Shown: in pieces, positions 27,701-35,765 of the stretch
Position numbering within the stretch: position 1 is the first letter of the stretch
Layout: each line of letters begins with the position of its first letter
From: Hymenobacter sp. PAMC 26628
Lineage (GTDB): Bacteria; Bacteroidota; Bacteroidia; Cytophagales; Hymenobacteraceae
Direction of reading: 5' to 3'
Assembly (NCBI RefSeq): GCF_001562275.1
Contig: NZ_CP014304.1
Coordinates: 124,001-188,000 of the forward strand
DNA length: 64,000 nucleotides
The notes under the pieces: model-generated
What the model saw: only the letters and a program-made list of their open reading frames with translations
What the model was told of the DNA's origin: nothing
The model's database searches: none
Program-made: the position numbers and the translations under genes

Positions 27701-28351
27701 CTACTCGCCCTGGCGGGCCTTGGGCATGGTGCCGATGATGTGGTCCCAGAGGGTGCTGCTCACGCCAAAGGCCACCTCGTCTTGCCGGTAATGGTGCTGG
27801 CTGTGGTGCGTCCACCACACCTTGAGGAAGTTTTTGGGGGGCGAATACGCGTGAATGGCGTAGTGCACAAACAGGTACGAAGCGTAGCCGAACGTGAAGC
27901 CAGCCAAAATGCCAAATGCCCAACTACCAAACACGAGCCGGAAAATGAAAAACAGCAGCGACGCTACGAACACCGTGACGATGGGCGGCATGGCCAGCCG
28001 CGTCTTGTCCTTCGGGAACTCGTGGTGCACGCCGTGCATCGTGTACTGAAACTTGGCCTTGCGCGGCGTGGTGGCCGGCAAGTGGTAGAGGTAGCGGTGC
28101 ACCGCGTACTCGACGAGCGTGAACAGGAGCAGCCCGCCTAAAAACAACCCCAGCGCCGAGAGCCCCGACAGAAAGCCGTGGGTGAAGCCGTAGTACAGGC
28201 TCAGCAGCGTAGTGGCGGCGAAAATGCCCACTGGCCAGGCAATGTGGGTGTGCGAGAGCCGCTCGAGCAGCGGGTTTTCGAAAAGCTGGGCCGACCCTTT
28301 GTGTTTGGGCCGCGGGGCGGCGGGGGCAGGAGCTGCGGGTGCTGATTGCAT
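27701..28351 (-). CDS. Sterol desaturase/fatty acid hydroxylase family membrane enzyme
   Basis: A 216-residue di-iron membrane oxygenase. Histidine clusters typical of the superfamily are present in order: HRYLYH (about 95), HGVHH (about 117), HYAIH (about 174) and HHSQHH (about 195). Four hydrophobic segments form two membrane hairpins. Bacterial members hydroxylate or desaturate lipids, for example ceramide-type sphingolipids or fatty acids in Bacteroidota; the substrate here is unknown. The ATG at 28351 gives a disordered Ala/Pro-rich start. A -7 box lies 36 bp upstream. Confidence 0.86.
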   Translation of the reverse strand: MQSAPAAPAPAAPRPKHKGSAQLFENPLLERLSHTHIAWPVGIFAATTLLSLYYGFTHGFLSGLSALGLFLGGLLLFTLVEYAVHRYLYHLPATTPRKAKFQYTMHGVHHEFPKDKTRLAMPPIVTVFVASLLFFIFRLVFGSWAFGILAGFTFGYASYLFVHYAIHAYSPPKNFLKVWWTHHSQHHYRQDEVAFGVSSTLWDHIIGTMPKARQGE

Positions 28352-28386
28352 AGGTAAAGAGGGAATTACGCGAACACTTCGGCTCA

Positions 28387-28394
28387 CAAATTTA
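28387..28394 (-). promoter_or_regulatory. Putative -7 element of the desaturase-like gene
   Basis: TAAATTTG on the minus strand, matching TAnnTTTG, located between the aroK stop and the desaturase start. Confidence 0.45.
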
Positions 28395-28405
28395 CGGGCC
28401 CCAGC

Positions 28406-28936
28406 CTAAACGGGGGCCCCGGCCGGAAAGCCTGCTTGGGCCAACGCGGGCAACAACGCGGCCAGCGGCACGCGGGTTTCCGCAAAGCGTAAGCGGGCCT
28501 GCGAATAAAACCGCTGGCGGGCCGCCAGGGTTTCGGCCAGCGACGCGGCCAACTGGGGCCCCGCGGCGGCCAGCAGCGGCCGCCGCGCCGCGCCGCCGCG
28601 CTCCAGGCGCCGCGCCAGCACGGCCGCCGGCACATCCAGCCACAGCGTGAACGTATTGGCGTTGAGCACGTTGATGTTGTCGTGGAAACAGGGCGTACCG
28701 CCGCCCGTGGCCAGCACCAGGGGCCCCGGGCGGGCCACTACGGCCCGCAGCGCCTCGGCCTCCAATTGCCGGAAATAGGCCTCGCCGTGCTCGGCAAAAA
28801 TGACCGGAATGGCCTGCCCAGCCCGCGCCACAATCTCGGCGTCCAGGTCCAGAAACCGCCAGTTGAAGTGCTGGGCCAGGGCCCGGCCCAGCGTGGTTTT
28901 GCCCGAGCCGGGCATGCCGAGTAAGGAAAGGTGCAT
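28406..28936 (-). CDS. aroK: Shikimate kinase
   Basis: A 176-residue P-loop kinase that phosphorylates shikimate at O3 in aromatic amino acid synthesis. Walker A is GMPGSGKT at 7-14. The shikimate-binding DLD appears in FLDLDAEI (30-32), with the FAEHGEAYFRQLE segment and the conserved GGG at 78-80. A lid Arg is present in ERGGAARRPLL. The length fits the family. It is followed at its 5' side by heptamer repeats and a REP-like element, so it is probably transcribed alone. Confidence 0.93.
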   Translation of the reverse strand: MHLSLLGMPGSGKTTLGRALAQHFNWRFLDLDAEIVARAGQAIPVIFAEHGEAYFRQLEAEALRAVVARPGPLVLATGGGTPCFHDNINVLNANTFTLWLDVPAAVLARRLERGGAARRPLLAAAGPQLAASLAETLAARQRFYSQARLRFAETRVPLAALLPALAQAGFPAGAPV

Positions 28937-28940
28937 TTTT

Positions 28941-28966
28941 AATTAGCAGTGAGCAGTGAGCAATAG
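28941..28966. repeat. Heptameric tandem repeats upstream of aroK
   Basis: TTAGCAG TGAGCAG TGAGCAA TAGAG: 7-bp units with the core TGAGCAG, immediately before the REP-like element. Confidence 0.6.
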
Positions 28967-28967
28967 A

Positions 28968-29084
28968 GCCCCAGGGCGTCATGCAGAGCGCAGCGAAGCA
29001 TCTTCCTTGCGCAACTAACCCAATCGATTGGATTACTGCCGCGGCAAAGATGCTTCGCTGCGTTCAGCATGACGCCCTGGGGGC
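28968..29084. repeat. REP-like imperfect palindrome
   Basis: Arms of about 37 bp (28968-29004 and 29047-29084) contain GGCGTCATGCAGAGCGCAGC and GAAGCATCTT with few mismatches. An inner palindrome CCAATCGATTGG sits in the loop. The core GTCATGC..GCGCAGCGAAGCAT matches the element at 452-510. Confidence 0.85.
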
Positions 29085-29120
29085 CCACTGCTTCCTTTTA
29101 ACTGCTCTCTGGTAACGATG

Positions 29121-30179
29121 TTACGTGATTTTCACCCGCGGGTCGAGCACGGCGTAAAGCACGTCCACGGCGATGTTGATGAGCACGAACAGCGCCGCTA
29201 CGAACAGCGTGGCGCCCATCACGACTGGAAAATCGAGGTTCTCGACGGCCCGCAGCGTGACGGTGCCCAGGCCCTTCCAGTTGAAAATGTACTCGATGAA
29301 GAACGCGCCCGCCATCAGCGAGGCCAGCCAGCCCGACACGGCCGTGACCACCGGGTTCAGGGCGTTGCGCAGGGCGTGGTGCAGCACGGTGGCGCGGTAG
29401 CTCAGGCCCTTGGCCCGCGCCGTGCGGATGTAATCCTGCCCCAGCACATCCAGCATACTGGACCGCGTGAGCTGCGTGATGACCGCCAGCGGCCGCACGC
29501 CCAGCGCCACGGCCGGCAGCAGCAAATTGCGCAGCACCAGGTGCTGCTCGCCCGTGAACGGGTCGGTTTCAAACAGTTGGCCGGTCAGGCTCAGGCCCGT
29601 CCAGTGGCTCCAATAAAAGCCAAACGTGACGGCGATGAGGATAGCTGCCACGAACGACGGCACTGAAATTCCCAGCACCGAGGTCGTTACCAGAGTTCGG
29701 TCCAGCGCCGACTGGGGCCGCAGCGCCGCCAGCACGCCCAGGCCTACCCCGATAACGCTGGCAATGAGCATGGCCGCCAGCGCCAGCCACAGCGTGCCGG
29801 GGAAATAATCGAGCAAGATGCTGAGCACGTCCTTGTTGCTCTGGAACGAGCGCCGCAAATACGGCACCTTCAGCACCAGCGCCCGGGGCCCCAGTGGCAG
29901 CACCGCGAGGCCCCCGTAGCGGGCCCGCCCGGCCGAGTCGCGTGGGTGCACGCCCAGCGGCGACACGTCGTTGAGGTAGCCCACCAGGCGCTGGGGCAGG
30001 GGCTGGTCGAGGCCCAGGTCGGCGTTGATGGCGGCCTTGGTGGCCAGGTCGGTGCGCTGGCCGGCCAGCAGGGCGGCGGGGTCACCGGGCAGCACATTAA
30101 ACAGGAAGAACACCGTGCACGCCACGCCCACCAGCACGAGCAGGCCCTGGCCCAGGCGGCGGAGGAAAAAGGTGAGCAT
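29121..30179 (-). CDS. ABC transporter permease, dipeptide/oligopeptide type (DppB/OppB family)
   Basis: A 352-residue inner-membrane permease. The N-terminal FFLRRLGQGLLVLVGV and FNVLPGDPA are DppB hallmarks. The EAA loop that contacts the ATPase appears as DYIRTARAKGLS followed by HHALRNALNPVV. About six transmembrane helices. No ATPase, second permease or binding protein is adjacent; 6 bp upstream is the BT_3928-family gene. Partner subunits must be encoded elsewhere. The family imports peptides or, in some species, nickel. Confidence 0.88.
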   Translation of the reverse strand: MLTFFLRRLGQGLLVLVGVACTVFFLFNVLPGDPAALLAGQRTDLATKAAINADLGLDQPLPQRLVGYLNDVSPLGVHPRDSAGRARYGGLAVLPLGPRALVLKVPYLRRSFQSNKDVLSILLDYFPGTLWLALAAMLIASVIGVGLGVLAALRPQSALDRTLVTTSVLGISVPSFVAAILIAVTFGFYWSHWTGLSLTGQLFETDPFTGEQHLVLRNLLLPAVALGVRPLAVITQLTRSSMLDVLGQDYIRTARAKGLSYRATVLHHALRNALNPVVTAVSGWLASLMAGAFFIEYIFNWKGLGTVTLRAVENLDFPVVMGATLFVAALFVLINIAVDVLYAVLDPRVKIT

Positions 30180-30185
30180 GGGGCC

Positions 30186-31367
30186 CTAATACAATTTCTC
30201 CACGTCGTACAGGTTCGGCACGTCGTGGTAATGGTACTTGGCCAGGATTTTACCGTCCCGCAGCACCATCAGCCCCGGGTTGGAGCGCACCATGGACTTG
30301 AGTACGGTGGCGTCGGCGGTGTAGTAGGGCACGGCCAGGTTCACGTCGTGGCGGAAGGCGTCGAACTTGGCCGGGCTGGTGCTGGTGATGGCCAGCACGT
30401 CGATGTGCTTGCGCGACTTCTCAGCCGCGGCCAGCAGGGTGTTGATGGGCGCGAACCGCTCGCGGTCAGCCTTATTGCTATTTTGGACGATGATAACCAG
30501 CTTGTTGCCGGTCAGGATTTGCTTGGTCACGTCGTTGCCTTCGAGGTCATACACCGCAAAATCGGTGATGGTGGGGCGCGACTGCGCGGGGTTCAGCACC
30601 GTCATGGCCTGGTACTTCCAGGTCGAATCGGTTGGGAATTGGTCGAATTCCTTGGTTTCGCCGTTGCGGGTGAAGGTGTAACGGTAGCGGGCCGCCTCGG
30701 GGGCCTTTATCAACTGCGGAATGCTATTGCCTACCTTATAAGGCAGGAAATCGAAGTACGGCTGGTGGCCCAGGGCCCGCATCCCGATGCCCACGGCCAG
30801 GGCCGTGGCTACGGTCATCATCATCAGGCCCATGGTGCCGGGGGCGAAGGTGCGCCGCAAAAACCGCTGGTTCCAGAACACGACGCCCCACAACCCCAAC
30901 AACACCAAGTCTTTAGTGAACGAAGCCCAGGGCGTGAGCTTGAGAAAATCGCCGAAGCAACCGCAGTCCGTCACTTTGTTGAAGGCGGCCGAGTAGAACG
31001 TGAGGAAGCCGAAAAATACCAGCAGCGCCAGCAGCACCCACAGCGTTTTGCGCAGGTGCCAGCGCAGCAGTAAGGCCACGCCTAACACCACTTCCAGCGA
31101 GCTGAGAAAGATGGACAGGAACCGGGCAGCGTCCTTAAAGTGTAAAAAGAACGGGCTGATGTCCTTGGCAAACACCTCGAAGTATTCCTCCAGCTTGTAG
31201 GCCGTGCCCACCGGGTCGTTCAATTTAATCAGCCCCGAAAACACGAACAGGGCCCCCAGCGCCACCCAGCACACGCGGGTGAAGTAGCGCAGCGGCCGGG
31301 GCGGGGCCATCGGCGGGGGCGGGGGCGGCACGCTGGCAGCCGAGGCGTGGGGGACAGGAATGGGCAT
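30186..31367 (-). CDS. BT_3928-family DoxX/MauE-like membrane protein with thioredoxin-like domain
   Basis: A 393-residue protein. After a Pro-rich N-terminus, four helices (about 30-190) form a DoxX/MauE-like module with the Cys-rich loop TDCGCFGDFLKL, typical of proteins handling disulfides. A fifth helix precedes a periplasmic thioredoxin-like domain (about 245-390; LVIIVQNSNKADRERF..) that has lost the CxxC. Named after the Bacteroides BT_3928 gene. The role is unknown, perhaps redox or envelope related. It is 6 bp upstream of the permease and next to DUF1599 and folP, a neighbourhood I recall as common in Bacteroidota. Confidence 0.82.
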   Translation of the reverse strand: MPIPVPHASAASVPPPPPPMAPPRPLRYFTRVCWVALGALFVFSGLIKLNDPVGTAYKLEEYFEVFAKDISPFFLHFKDAARFLSIFLSSLEVVLGVALLLRWHLRKTLWVLLALLVFFGFLTFYSAAFNKVTDCGCFGDFLKLTPWASFTKDLVLLGLWGVVFWNQRFLRRTFAPGTMGLMMMTVATALAVGIGMRALGHQPYFDFLPYKVGNSIPQLIKAPEAARYRYTFTRNGETKEFDQFPTDSTWKYQAMTVLNPAQSRPTITDFAVYDLEGNDVTKQILTGNKLVIIVQNSNKADRERFAPINTLLAAAEKSRKHIDVLAITSTSPAKFDAFRHDVNLAVPYYTADATVLKSMVRSNPGLMVLRDGKILAKYHYHDVPNLYDVEKLY

Positions 31368-31410
31368 GGCGAGAAAGACGGTAAGGAAACGGCGGGCCCG
31401 GGGCCCCGGG

Positions 31411-31947
31411 CTAGGCCCCGCTCAAAATCAAAGCAAATACGGCGTAGTTGAGCATGTCGCGGTAGCTGCCCTCCACGCCTTCCGAAACCTGGGCCGCGCC
31501 GCCGAGGTTCTCCAGTTGCTTCACGCGGTGCAATTTCATCAAAATCAGGTCCGTAATGCTGCTCACGCGCATCTGGCGCCAGGCCTCACCGTAATCGTGG
31601 TTTTTGGCCAGCAGCAGGCGGCGGTTTTCGGCGGCTTCGCGGTCGTAAGTGGCGGCCACGGCGTCGGGGGCCATGTCGAGGGGCGTATCAGCGGGCAGGT
31701 GCAGCTGCATCAGGGCAATGAGGCAGTAGTTGACGATGGCCACAAACTCCTCGTCCACGCTGTCGGAAACCTGCTGGTTGCCAACCTCCTGAATGGTGCG
31801 AATGCGGTTGGCCTTGATGAAAATCTGGTCCGTGACGGACGGCAGGCGCAGGATGCGCCAGGCGGTGCCGTAGTCGTGGGTTTTGGCCAGGAACAGCTGG
31901 CGGCAGCGCGCCAGCAGCAGGTCGTAGTGCGCGGGGGTGGCGGTCAA
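31411..31947 (-). CDS. DUF1599 protein with two internal repeats
   Basis: A 178-residue protein made of two related halves: LFLAKTHDYGTAWR..VTDQIFIKANRI (about 15-75) and LLLAKNHDYGEAWR..ITDLILMKLHRV (about 105-160). DUF1599 proteins are uncharacterised; the paired HDYG and acidic helices resemble small all-alpha metal-binding folds, which is inference. The start is uncertain: the frame has no ATG near the domain, and the TTG at 31947 directly before the first helix is the best choice. The octameric repeats begin 4 bp upstream of it. Divergent from folP. Confidence 0.8.
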   Translation of the reverse strand: MTATPAHYDLLLARCRQLFLAKTHDYGTAWRILRLPSVTDQIFIKANRIRTIQEVGNQQVSDSVDEEFVAIVNYCLIALMQLHLPADTPLDMAPDAVAATYDREAAENRRLLLAKNHDYGEAWRQMRVSSITDLILMKLHRVKQLENLGGAAQVSEGVEGSYRDMLNYAVFALILSGA

Positions 31948-31950
31948 GGG

Positions 31951-31982
31951 GTGAACGAGTGAATGAGCGAATGCGTGAAGGT
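31951..31982. repeat. Octameric tandem repeats (left copy)
   Basis: GTGAACGA GTGAATGA GCGAATGC GTGAAGGT: four 8-bp units. They are the reverse complement type of the units at 32105-32136, so the two sets form an inverted pair around the DUF1599/folP divergent region. Confidence 0.75.
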
Positions 31983-32076
31983 GGCCGTGGCATGGTGGCC
32001 CTTCACCGCCGCAAGTTCGCCCCGCCCGGCGGATATTGGGCCACCTTGCCCCGTCCGGCTCATTCCCACCCGCCCC

Positions 32077-32958
32077 ATGCTGCCCAACCCGCTTGCCCCC
32101 GCCCATTCGCTCATTCGCTCATTCACCCATTCACTCCTGAGCCCCCACGGCCGCCTGCTCGACCTGCGCCAGCCACGGGTGATGGGCATCCTCAACGCCA
32201 CGCCCGACTCGTTTTTCGCCGGCAGCCGCGTGGCCACCGAGGCCGACCTGCTGGCCCGTGCCGGGGCCCTGCTCGCGGCCGGCGCCGCCGTGCTCGACGT
32301 GGGCGCCTACAGTACCCGCCCCGGCGCCGCCGACGTGCCCGTGGCCGAGGAGCTGGCCCGCCTGCTGCCCGCCGTGGGGGCCCTGCGCCGCGAGTTTCCC
32401 GACGCGTTTATCTCGGTTGATACCTTCCGGGCGGCCGTGGCCGAGGCCGCCGTGCACGCCGGCGCCGACCTGGTGAACGATGTGGGCGGCGGCACGTTGG
32501 ATGCCGACATGTTTGCCACCGTGGGCCGCCTGCGCGTGCCCTATGTGCTGATGCATATGCGCGGCACCCCGCAGACGATGAGCACGTTGACGGATTATGA
32601 AGACGACCTGGTGCTGACGCTGCTCCGCTTCTTCCGCGACGGACTGGCTGCCTTGCGCGCCGCCGGGGCCCACGACGTGGTGCTCGACCCTGGTTTCGGT
32701 TTTGCCAAAACCCCCGCCCAGAGCTACGAATTGTTGCGCCGGCTGCCCGAGCTGGGGGCCCTGGGGGGGGCGGTGCTGGCGGGCCTTTCGCGCAAAAAAA
32801 TGGTGTACGGGCCCCTGGGCCTCACGCCCGAGGCCGCCCTCAACGGCACCACGGCCTTGCACATGCTGGCCTTGCAAGGCGGGGCCCGCCTGCTGCGCGT
32901 GCACGACGCAGCCGAGGCCGCGCAGGTAATTCGGTTGTTTACAAGTATATTTAAATAA
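32077..32958 (+). CDS. folP: Dihydropteroate synthase
   Basis: A 293-residue TIM-barrel enzyme that joins p-aminobenzoate to the pterin pyrophosphate in folate synthesis. Motifs: VMGILNATPDSF (about 35), the pterin-binding DVGAYSTRPGA (about 76), VNDVGGG, DPGFGFAKT, and GLSRKK near the C-terminus, ending VIRLFTSIFK. The ATG at 32077 is the only usable start; it adds about 28 residues before the domain, encoded partly by octameric repeats (HSLIRSFTHSL). A remnant of this gene's 3' end is found 1.6 kb downstream. Sulfonamide target in other bacteria. Confidence 0.92.
   Translation: MLPNPLAPAHSLIRSFTHSLLSPHGRLLDLRQPRVMGILNATPDSFFAGSRVATEADLLARAGALLAAGAAVLDVGAYSTRPGAADVPVAEELARLLPAVGALRREFPDAFISVDTFRAAVAEAAVHAGADLVNDVGGGTLDADMFATVGRLRVPYVLMHMRGTPQTMSTLTDYEDDLVLTLLRFFRDGLAALRAAGAHDVVLDPGFGFAKTPAQSYELLRRLPELGALGGAVLAGLSRKKMVYGPLGLTPEAALNGTTALHMLALQGGARLLRVHDAAEAAQVIRLFTSIFK
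32105..32136. repeat. Octameric tandem repeats inside the folP 5' coding end (right copy)
   Basis: ATTCGCTC ATTCGCTC ATTCACCC ATTCACTC: four 8-bp units in the N-terminal extension of folP. As 8 is not a multiple of 3, the repeat is read in changing frames and remains open for all four units. Confidence 0.75.
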
Positions 32959-33056
32959 AGCTGCGCTGTGGTTTGATTCGGCTCCCGCCCGCAGCCCTGT
33001 CTCCGAACTGGGAAGCGAATCGGGCCCGCCGCTGTTATAATGCTATCTGGCGTGGG

Positions 33057-33064
33057 TATTTTTG
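33057..33064 (+). promoter_or_regulatory. Putative -7 element of the histidine kinase gene
   Basis: TATTTTTG, a full TAnnTTTG match, 91 bp before the GTG start at 33155. It overlaps the TTG at 33062, so that TTG cannot be the start if this box is used. Confidence 0.45.
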
Positions 33065-33154
33065 TCAACAAAAGAGGAGCTTCGTGCCCAATCGGGCCGC
33101 TTTATTATACTGCTCATTACGCCCCGCTCCATATCCAAAACTAATACTTGCACT

Positions 33155-34264
33155 GTGTTTGATTTTGCCAGCTTTTTTCTGGAACAAGCGGAAGCCAACG
33201 CCCGGGTCCAGTTCGTGTACAACCTGACAGACCACCATGTTGCGTTCGTAAACACCGCGTACGAGCGGGTGCTGCACGGCACGCAGGCCCAGGTGAACAA
33301 CGAGCTGCCCGCCTTGCTCGGCCGCCTGCACCCCGACGACCGGGTGTACCTCGCCCACTACTGGCGGATGTGGTCCAAGGGGCTGATTTCGGACGAGGTA
33401 GAGGTGCGCCTGCAAAGCCCTGGCCAGCCGGACGAATGGTTTTGCCTCACCCCGTACTACCGCAAAACGGCCAGCGGAACAGTGTGGCTGAGCGGCACGC
33501 TGCACAACATCACCGTGACGAAGCAGTACCAGCAAAACGCTGACCTGTTCAACAGCCGCAAAAACGCCACGCTCGACATGCTTTCGCACGATTTGAGCGG
33601 CGCGTTCATTATGGTGGAACAAATCGCGGATTACCTCCGCCAGGAGATCAAGCCCGAGCCCGACGGCGAGATGCTGAAGATGCTCGACGTGCTGGCCAGC
33701 ACCAGCCAGGACAGCGTGAAGATGATCCGGGACCTCATCAACCTGGAGTTCCTGGCCTCGGCCAACTCGGCGCTGAAGCGCGACCGGGTAAACATCGGCG
33801 ACGTTTTGGGCGTCCCGCTGGAGCAGCTCGAACACGGCCAGCGGCTCACGCGCCACCATTTTTCGTATTCGCTGCCGGCCGCGCCGCTGTACGCGGACCT
33901 GGACGTGAACAAGGTTGCCCAGGTGCTCATCAACCTGGTCAACAACGCCATCAAGTTCACGCCCGATGCCGGCACCATCACCGTACGGGTCGAGCCGGGC
34001 CCCGGCTGCGTCCGCGTCCACGTCATCGACGACGGCATCAGGATTCCACTGGAGATGCAGCCCTATTTGTTTGACCGGTTCACCCGGGCGCGCCGGCCCG
34101 GGCTGCGCGGCGAGCACACCACTGGCCTGGGCCTGGCCACGTGCAAAACGGTGGTGGAGTGGCACCGCGGCACGATTTCGGTGGTAAGTGCCGAAGGCCA
34201 GGGGAGCACGTTCACGGTGGAGCTGCCGCTGTCAGAGGTAATCGGCAGCGTGCCCGTGGCGTAG
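33155..34264 (+). CDS. PAS-like sensor histidine kinase, soluble
   Basis: A 369-residue kinase with no transmembrane segment. A PAS-like sensor domain (about 15-125) with FVYNLTDHHVAFVNTAYERVLHG and RLHPDDRVY precedes a HisKA-type region with phosphoacceptor His145 in MLSHDLSGAF. The ATPase has the N box LINLVNNAIKFTP (about 258-270), G1 as DDGIRIP (the usual second Gly of DxGxGIP is Arg here) and G2 TTGLGLA. The GTG at 33155 is favoured by the domain start and the upstream promoter box. No response regulator is adjacent. It lies between folP and cdaA, probably inserted there, since a folP 3' remnant follows it. Confidence 0.8.
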   Translation: MFDFASFFLEQAEANARVQFVYNLTDHHVAFVNTAYERVLHGTQAQVNNELPALLGRLHPDDRVYLAHYWRMWSKGLISDEVEVRLQSPGQPDEWFCLTPYYRKTASGTVWLSGTLHNITVTKQYQQNADLFNSRKNATLDMLSHDLSGAFIMVEQIADYLRQEIKPEPDGEMLKMLDVLASTSQDSVKMIRDLINLEFLASANSALKRDRVNIGDVLGVPLEQLEHGQRLTRHHFSYSLPAAPLYADLDVNKVAQVLINLVNNAIKFTPDAGTITVRVEPGPGCVRVHVIDDGIRIPLEMQPYLFDRFTRARRPGLRGEHTTGLGLATCKTVVEWHRGTISVVSAEGQGSTFTVELPLSEVIGSVPVA

Positions 34265-34576
34265 GCCATCGAAACCTAGCGCGGCGTTGGGAAACGGGGG
34301 TGGCAACGCCGCCCCGGGCGCGCACCGCTTGGGGCAGAGCGTGCGAAAAAAAGCAAAAAAATCTGTAGCCGGGGCTTTTATTGCGTTGATAACGGCCGTA
34401 ACTTGATGACATCAAAGGCCCTGCGCTCCGCGCGGCCCAGGCCGGGAAAGTGTTGCGCCGCCGGCCAAGCGCCAATGGGCTAGTGGCCTCCCGCGCTGGC
34501 AGCCGTGGTTTGCTAGCCCGGGGCCCGGCCCCGCCATTTGCAGCGTTTTTGAACAGTTGCTGGCAACGGCAGGGCG

Positions 34577-34669
34577 GCCCTGCACGTGCTGGCTTTGCAG
34601 GGTGGGGCCACGCAGGTAATTCAGCTCTATTTGAATATCTTTAAGCCAGAAGACGCCAGCAAGGCCTGA
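34577..34669 (+). pseudogene. Remnant of the 3' end of folP
   Basis: Thirty codons read LHVLALQGGA, then TQVIQLYLNIFK and a short new tail before TGA. The end of the intact folP reads LHMLALQGGA...QVIRLFTSIFK. DNA identity is obvious on both sides of an internal deletion of about 12 codons (the RLLRVHDAAEAA part). No upstream folP sequence is recognisable. The fragment sits between the histidine kinase and cdaA. The rest of the 34265-34814 spacer holds no gene I can support. Confidence 0.8.
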
Positions 34670-34814
34670 GTAGGGACATTTTTTGCATTTTAGCCGCGGT
34701 TTGCTGGCAAAAAATTGCGTTCTTCGCAACGCGGCGTCGGTTTTTGGAGTCTTTACTGGGCCTAGCTGTCTTGCCGGGCCCCGAGTCATTTCCCCACCCT
34801 TCAGCGTCTTCCCC

Positions 34815-35642
34815 GTGTCCGGCCCTTTTCCCATCGACTTTTTGCGTTTCGGCTGGACCGACGCGGCCGATGTGCTGCTGGTGGCCGTGCTGCTCTACCA
34901 GCTCTACAAGCTGCTGCGCGGCTCGGTGGCCCTGAGCGTGGCCGTGGGCTGGGCTTCGCTTTACCTGTTATACTTGGTAGTGAAGGCGTTGGGCCTGGAA
35001 TTGCTCACCACCATCCTGGGCGAGTTCATGAGCGTGGGCGTGCTGGCCACCATCATTTTGTTTCAGCAGGAAATTCGCCGGTTTTTGCTGACGGTGGGGC
35101 AGGCCACGGCCTTCGAGCGGGTGCGGCACTGGCGCTGGGGCTCGAAAGCCGCCGCGCCGCTGGCCGTCGAACCCTTCGTGGAAGCGGCCAAGAGCCTGAG
35201 CAACAAGTACACCGGGGCCCTCATCTGCTTCAGCCAGGCCTCCGACCTGAGCACCTACGCCGAATCGGGCGACTGCCTCGACGCTGAAGTAAGCAAGCGC
35301 TTGCTGCTAACCATCTTCAACAAAACCAGTCCGCTGCACGACGGGGCCGTGATTGTGGCCAATGGCCGCCTGCAAGCCGCCCGCTGCATCCTGCCCGTGA
35401 GCGACAACCCCGGTGTACCCGCCGCCCTGGGCCTGCGCCACCGCGCCGCCATTGGCCTCACCGAAATAACCGACGCCATTGTGCTGGTAGTGAGCGAAGA
35501 AACCGGCCAGATGAGCCTCGTGCGCCACGGCGAAGTGTACCGCGGCCTCGAGGCGCCCGACCTAGCCGCGCGCCTCAGCGAGTGGTTGGGTGTAGACAAC
35601 CGCCCCGCCGGCCAGCCCGTGGCCGTGGCCACGGCTACCTAG
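34815..35642 (+). CDS. cdaA: Diadenylate cyclase CdaA
   Basis: A 275-residue membrane enzyme that makes cyclic di-AMP from two ATP. Three N-terminal transmembrane helices (about 18-85) with LYQLYKLLRGSVAL, then FQQEIRRFL, then the DAC domain with DGA at 176-178 (LHDGAVIV) and RHR at 208-210 (GLRHRAAIG), both required for activity. The GTG at 34815 is chosen because it starts the protein just before the first helix; the frame from 34683 adds a non-conserved leader. In many Bacteroidota cdaA follows folP; here a kinase gene and a folP remnant intervene. Followed by a strong hairpin. Confidence 0.9.
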   Translation: MSGPFPIDFLRFGWTDAADVLLVAVLLYQLYKLLRGSVALSVAVGWASLYLLYLVVKALGLELLTTILGEFMSVGVLATIILFQQEIRRFLLTVGQATAFERVRHWRWGSKAAAPLAVEPFVEAAKSLSNKYTGALICFSQASDLSTYAESGDCLDAEVSKRLLLTIFNKTSPLHDGAVIVANGRLQAARCILPVSDNPGVPAALGLRHRAAIGLTEITDAIVLVVSEETGQMSLVRHGEVYRGLEAPDLAARLSEWLGVDNRPAGQPVAVATAT

Positions 35643-35685
35643 CCCGGGGCCCTACCGGGTTTGCGGCGTGAGTTGCGGCGAACAA

Positions 35686-35736
35686 AGCACCGGCCGTTGA
35701 GCAAAGAGGATTTCTCCTTGCTCAACGGCCGGTGCT
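35686..35736. terminator. Terminator hairpin after cdaA
   Basis: Perfect 19-bp arms (35686-35704 and 35718-35736; core CACCGGCCGTTGAGCAA) with a 13-nt loop containing TTTCTCC, between convergent cdaA and the STAS gene. No long T-run follows. Confidence 0.8.
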
Positions 35737-35765
35737 GCAACCTCCAAATGTGGCAAAATGCTGAT

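Noticed and set aside
30179..30186. Complete peptide ABC transporter operon
   Set aside because: Only the DppB-type permease is present; no ATPase, second permease or binding protein is encoded nearby.
33062..33154. Upstream TTG start for the histidine kinase
   Set aside because: It lies inside a -7 promoter box and the added residues do not resemble the PAS-like domain start.
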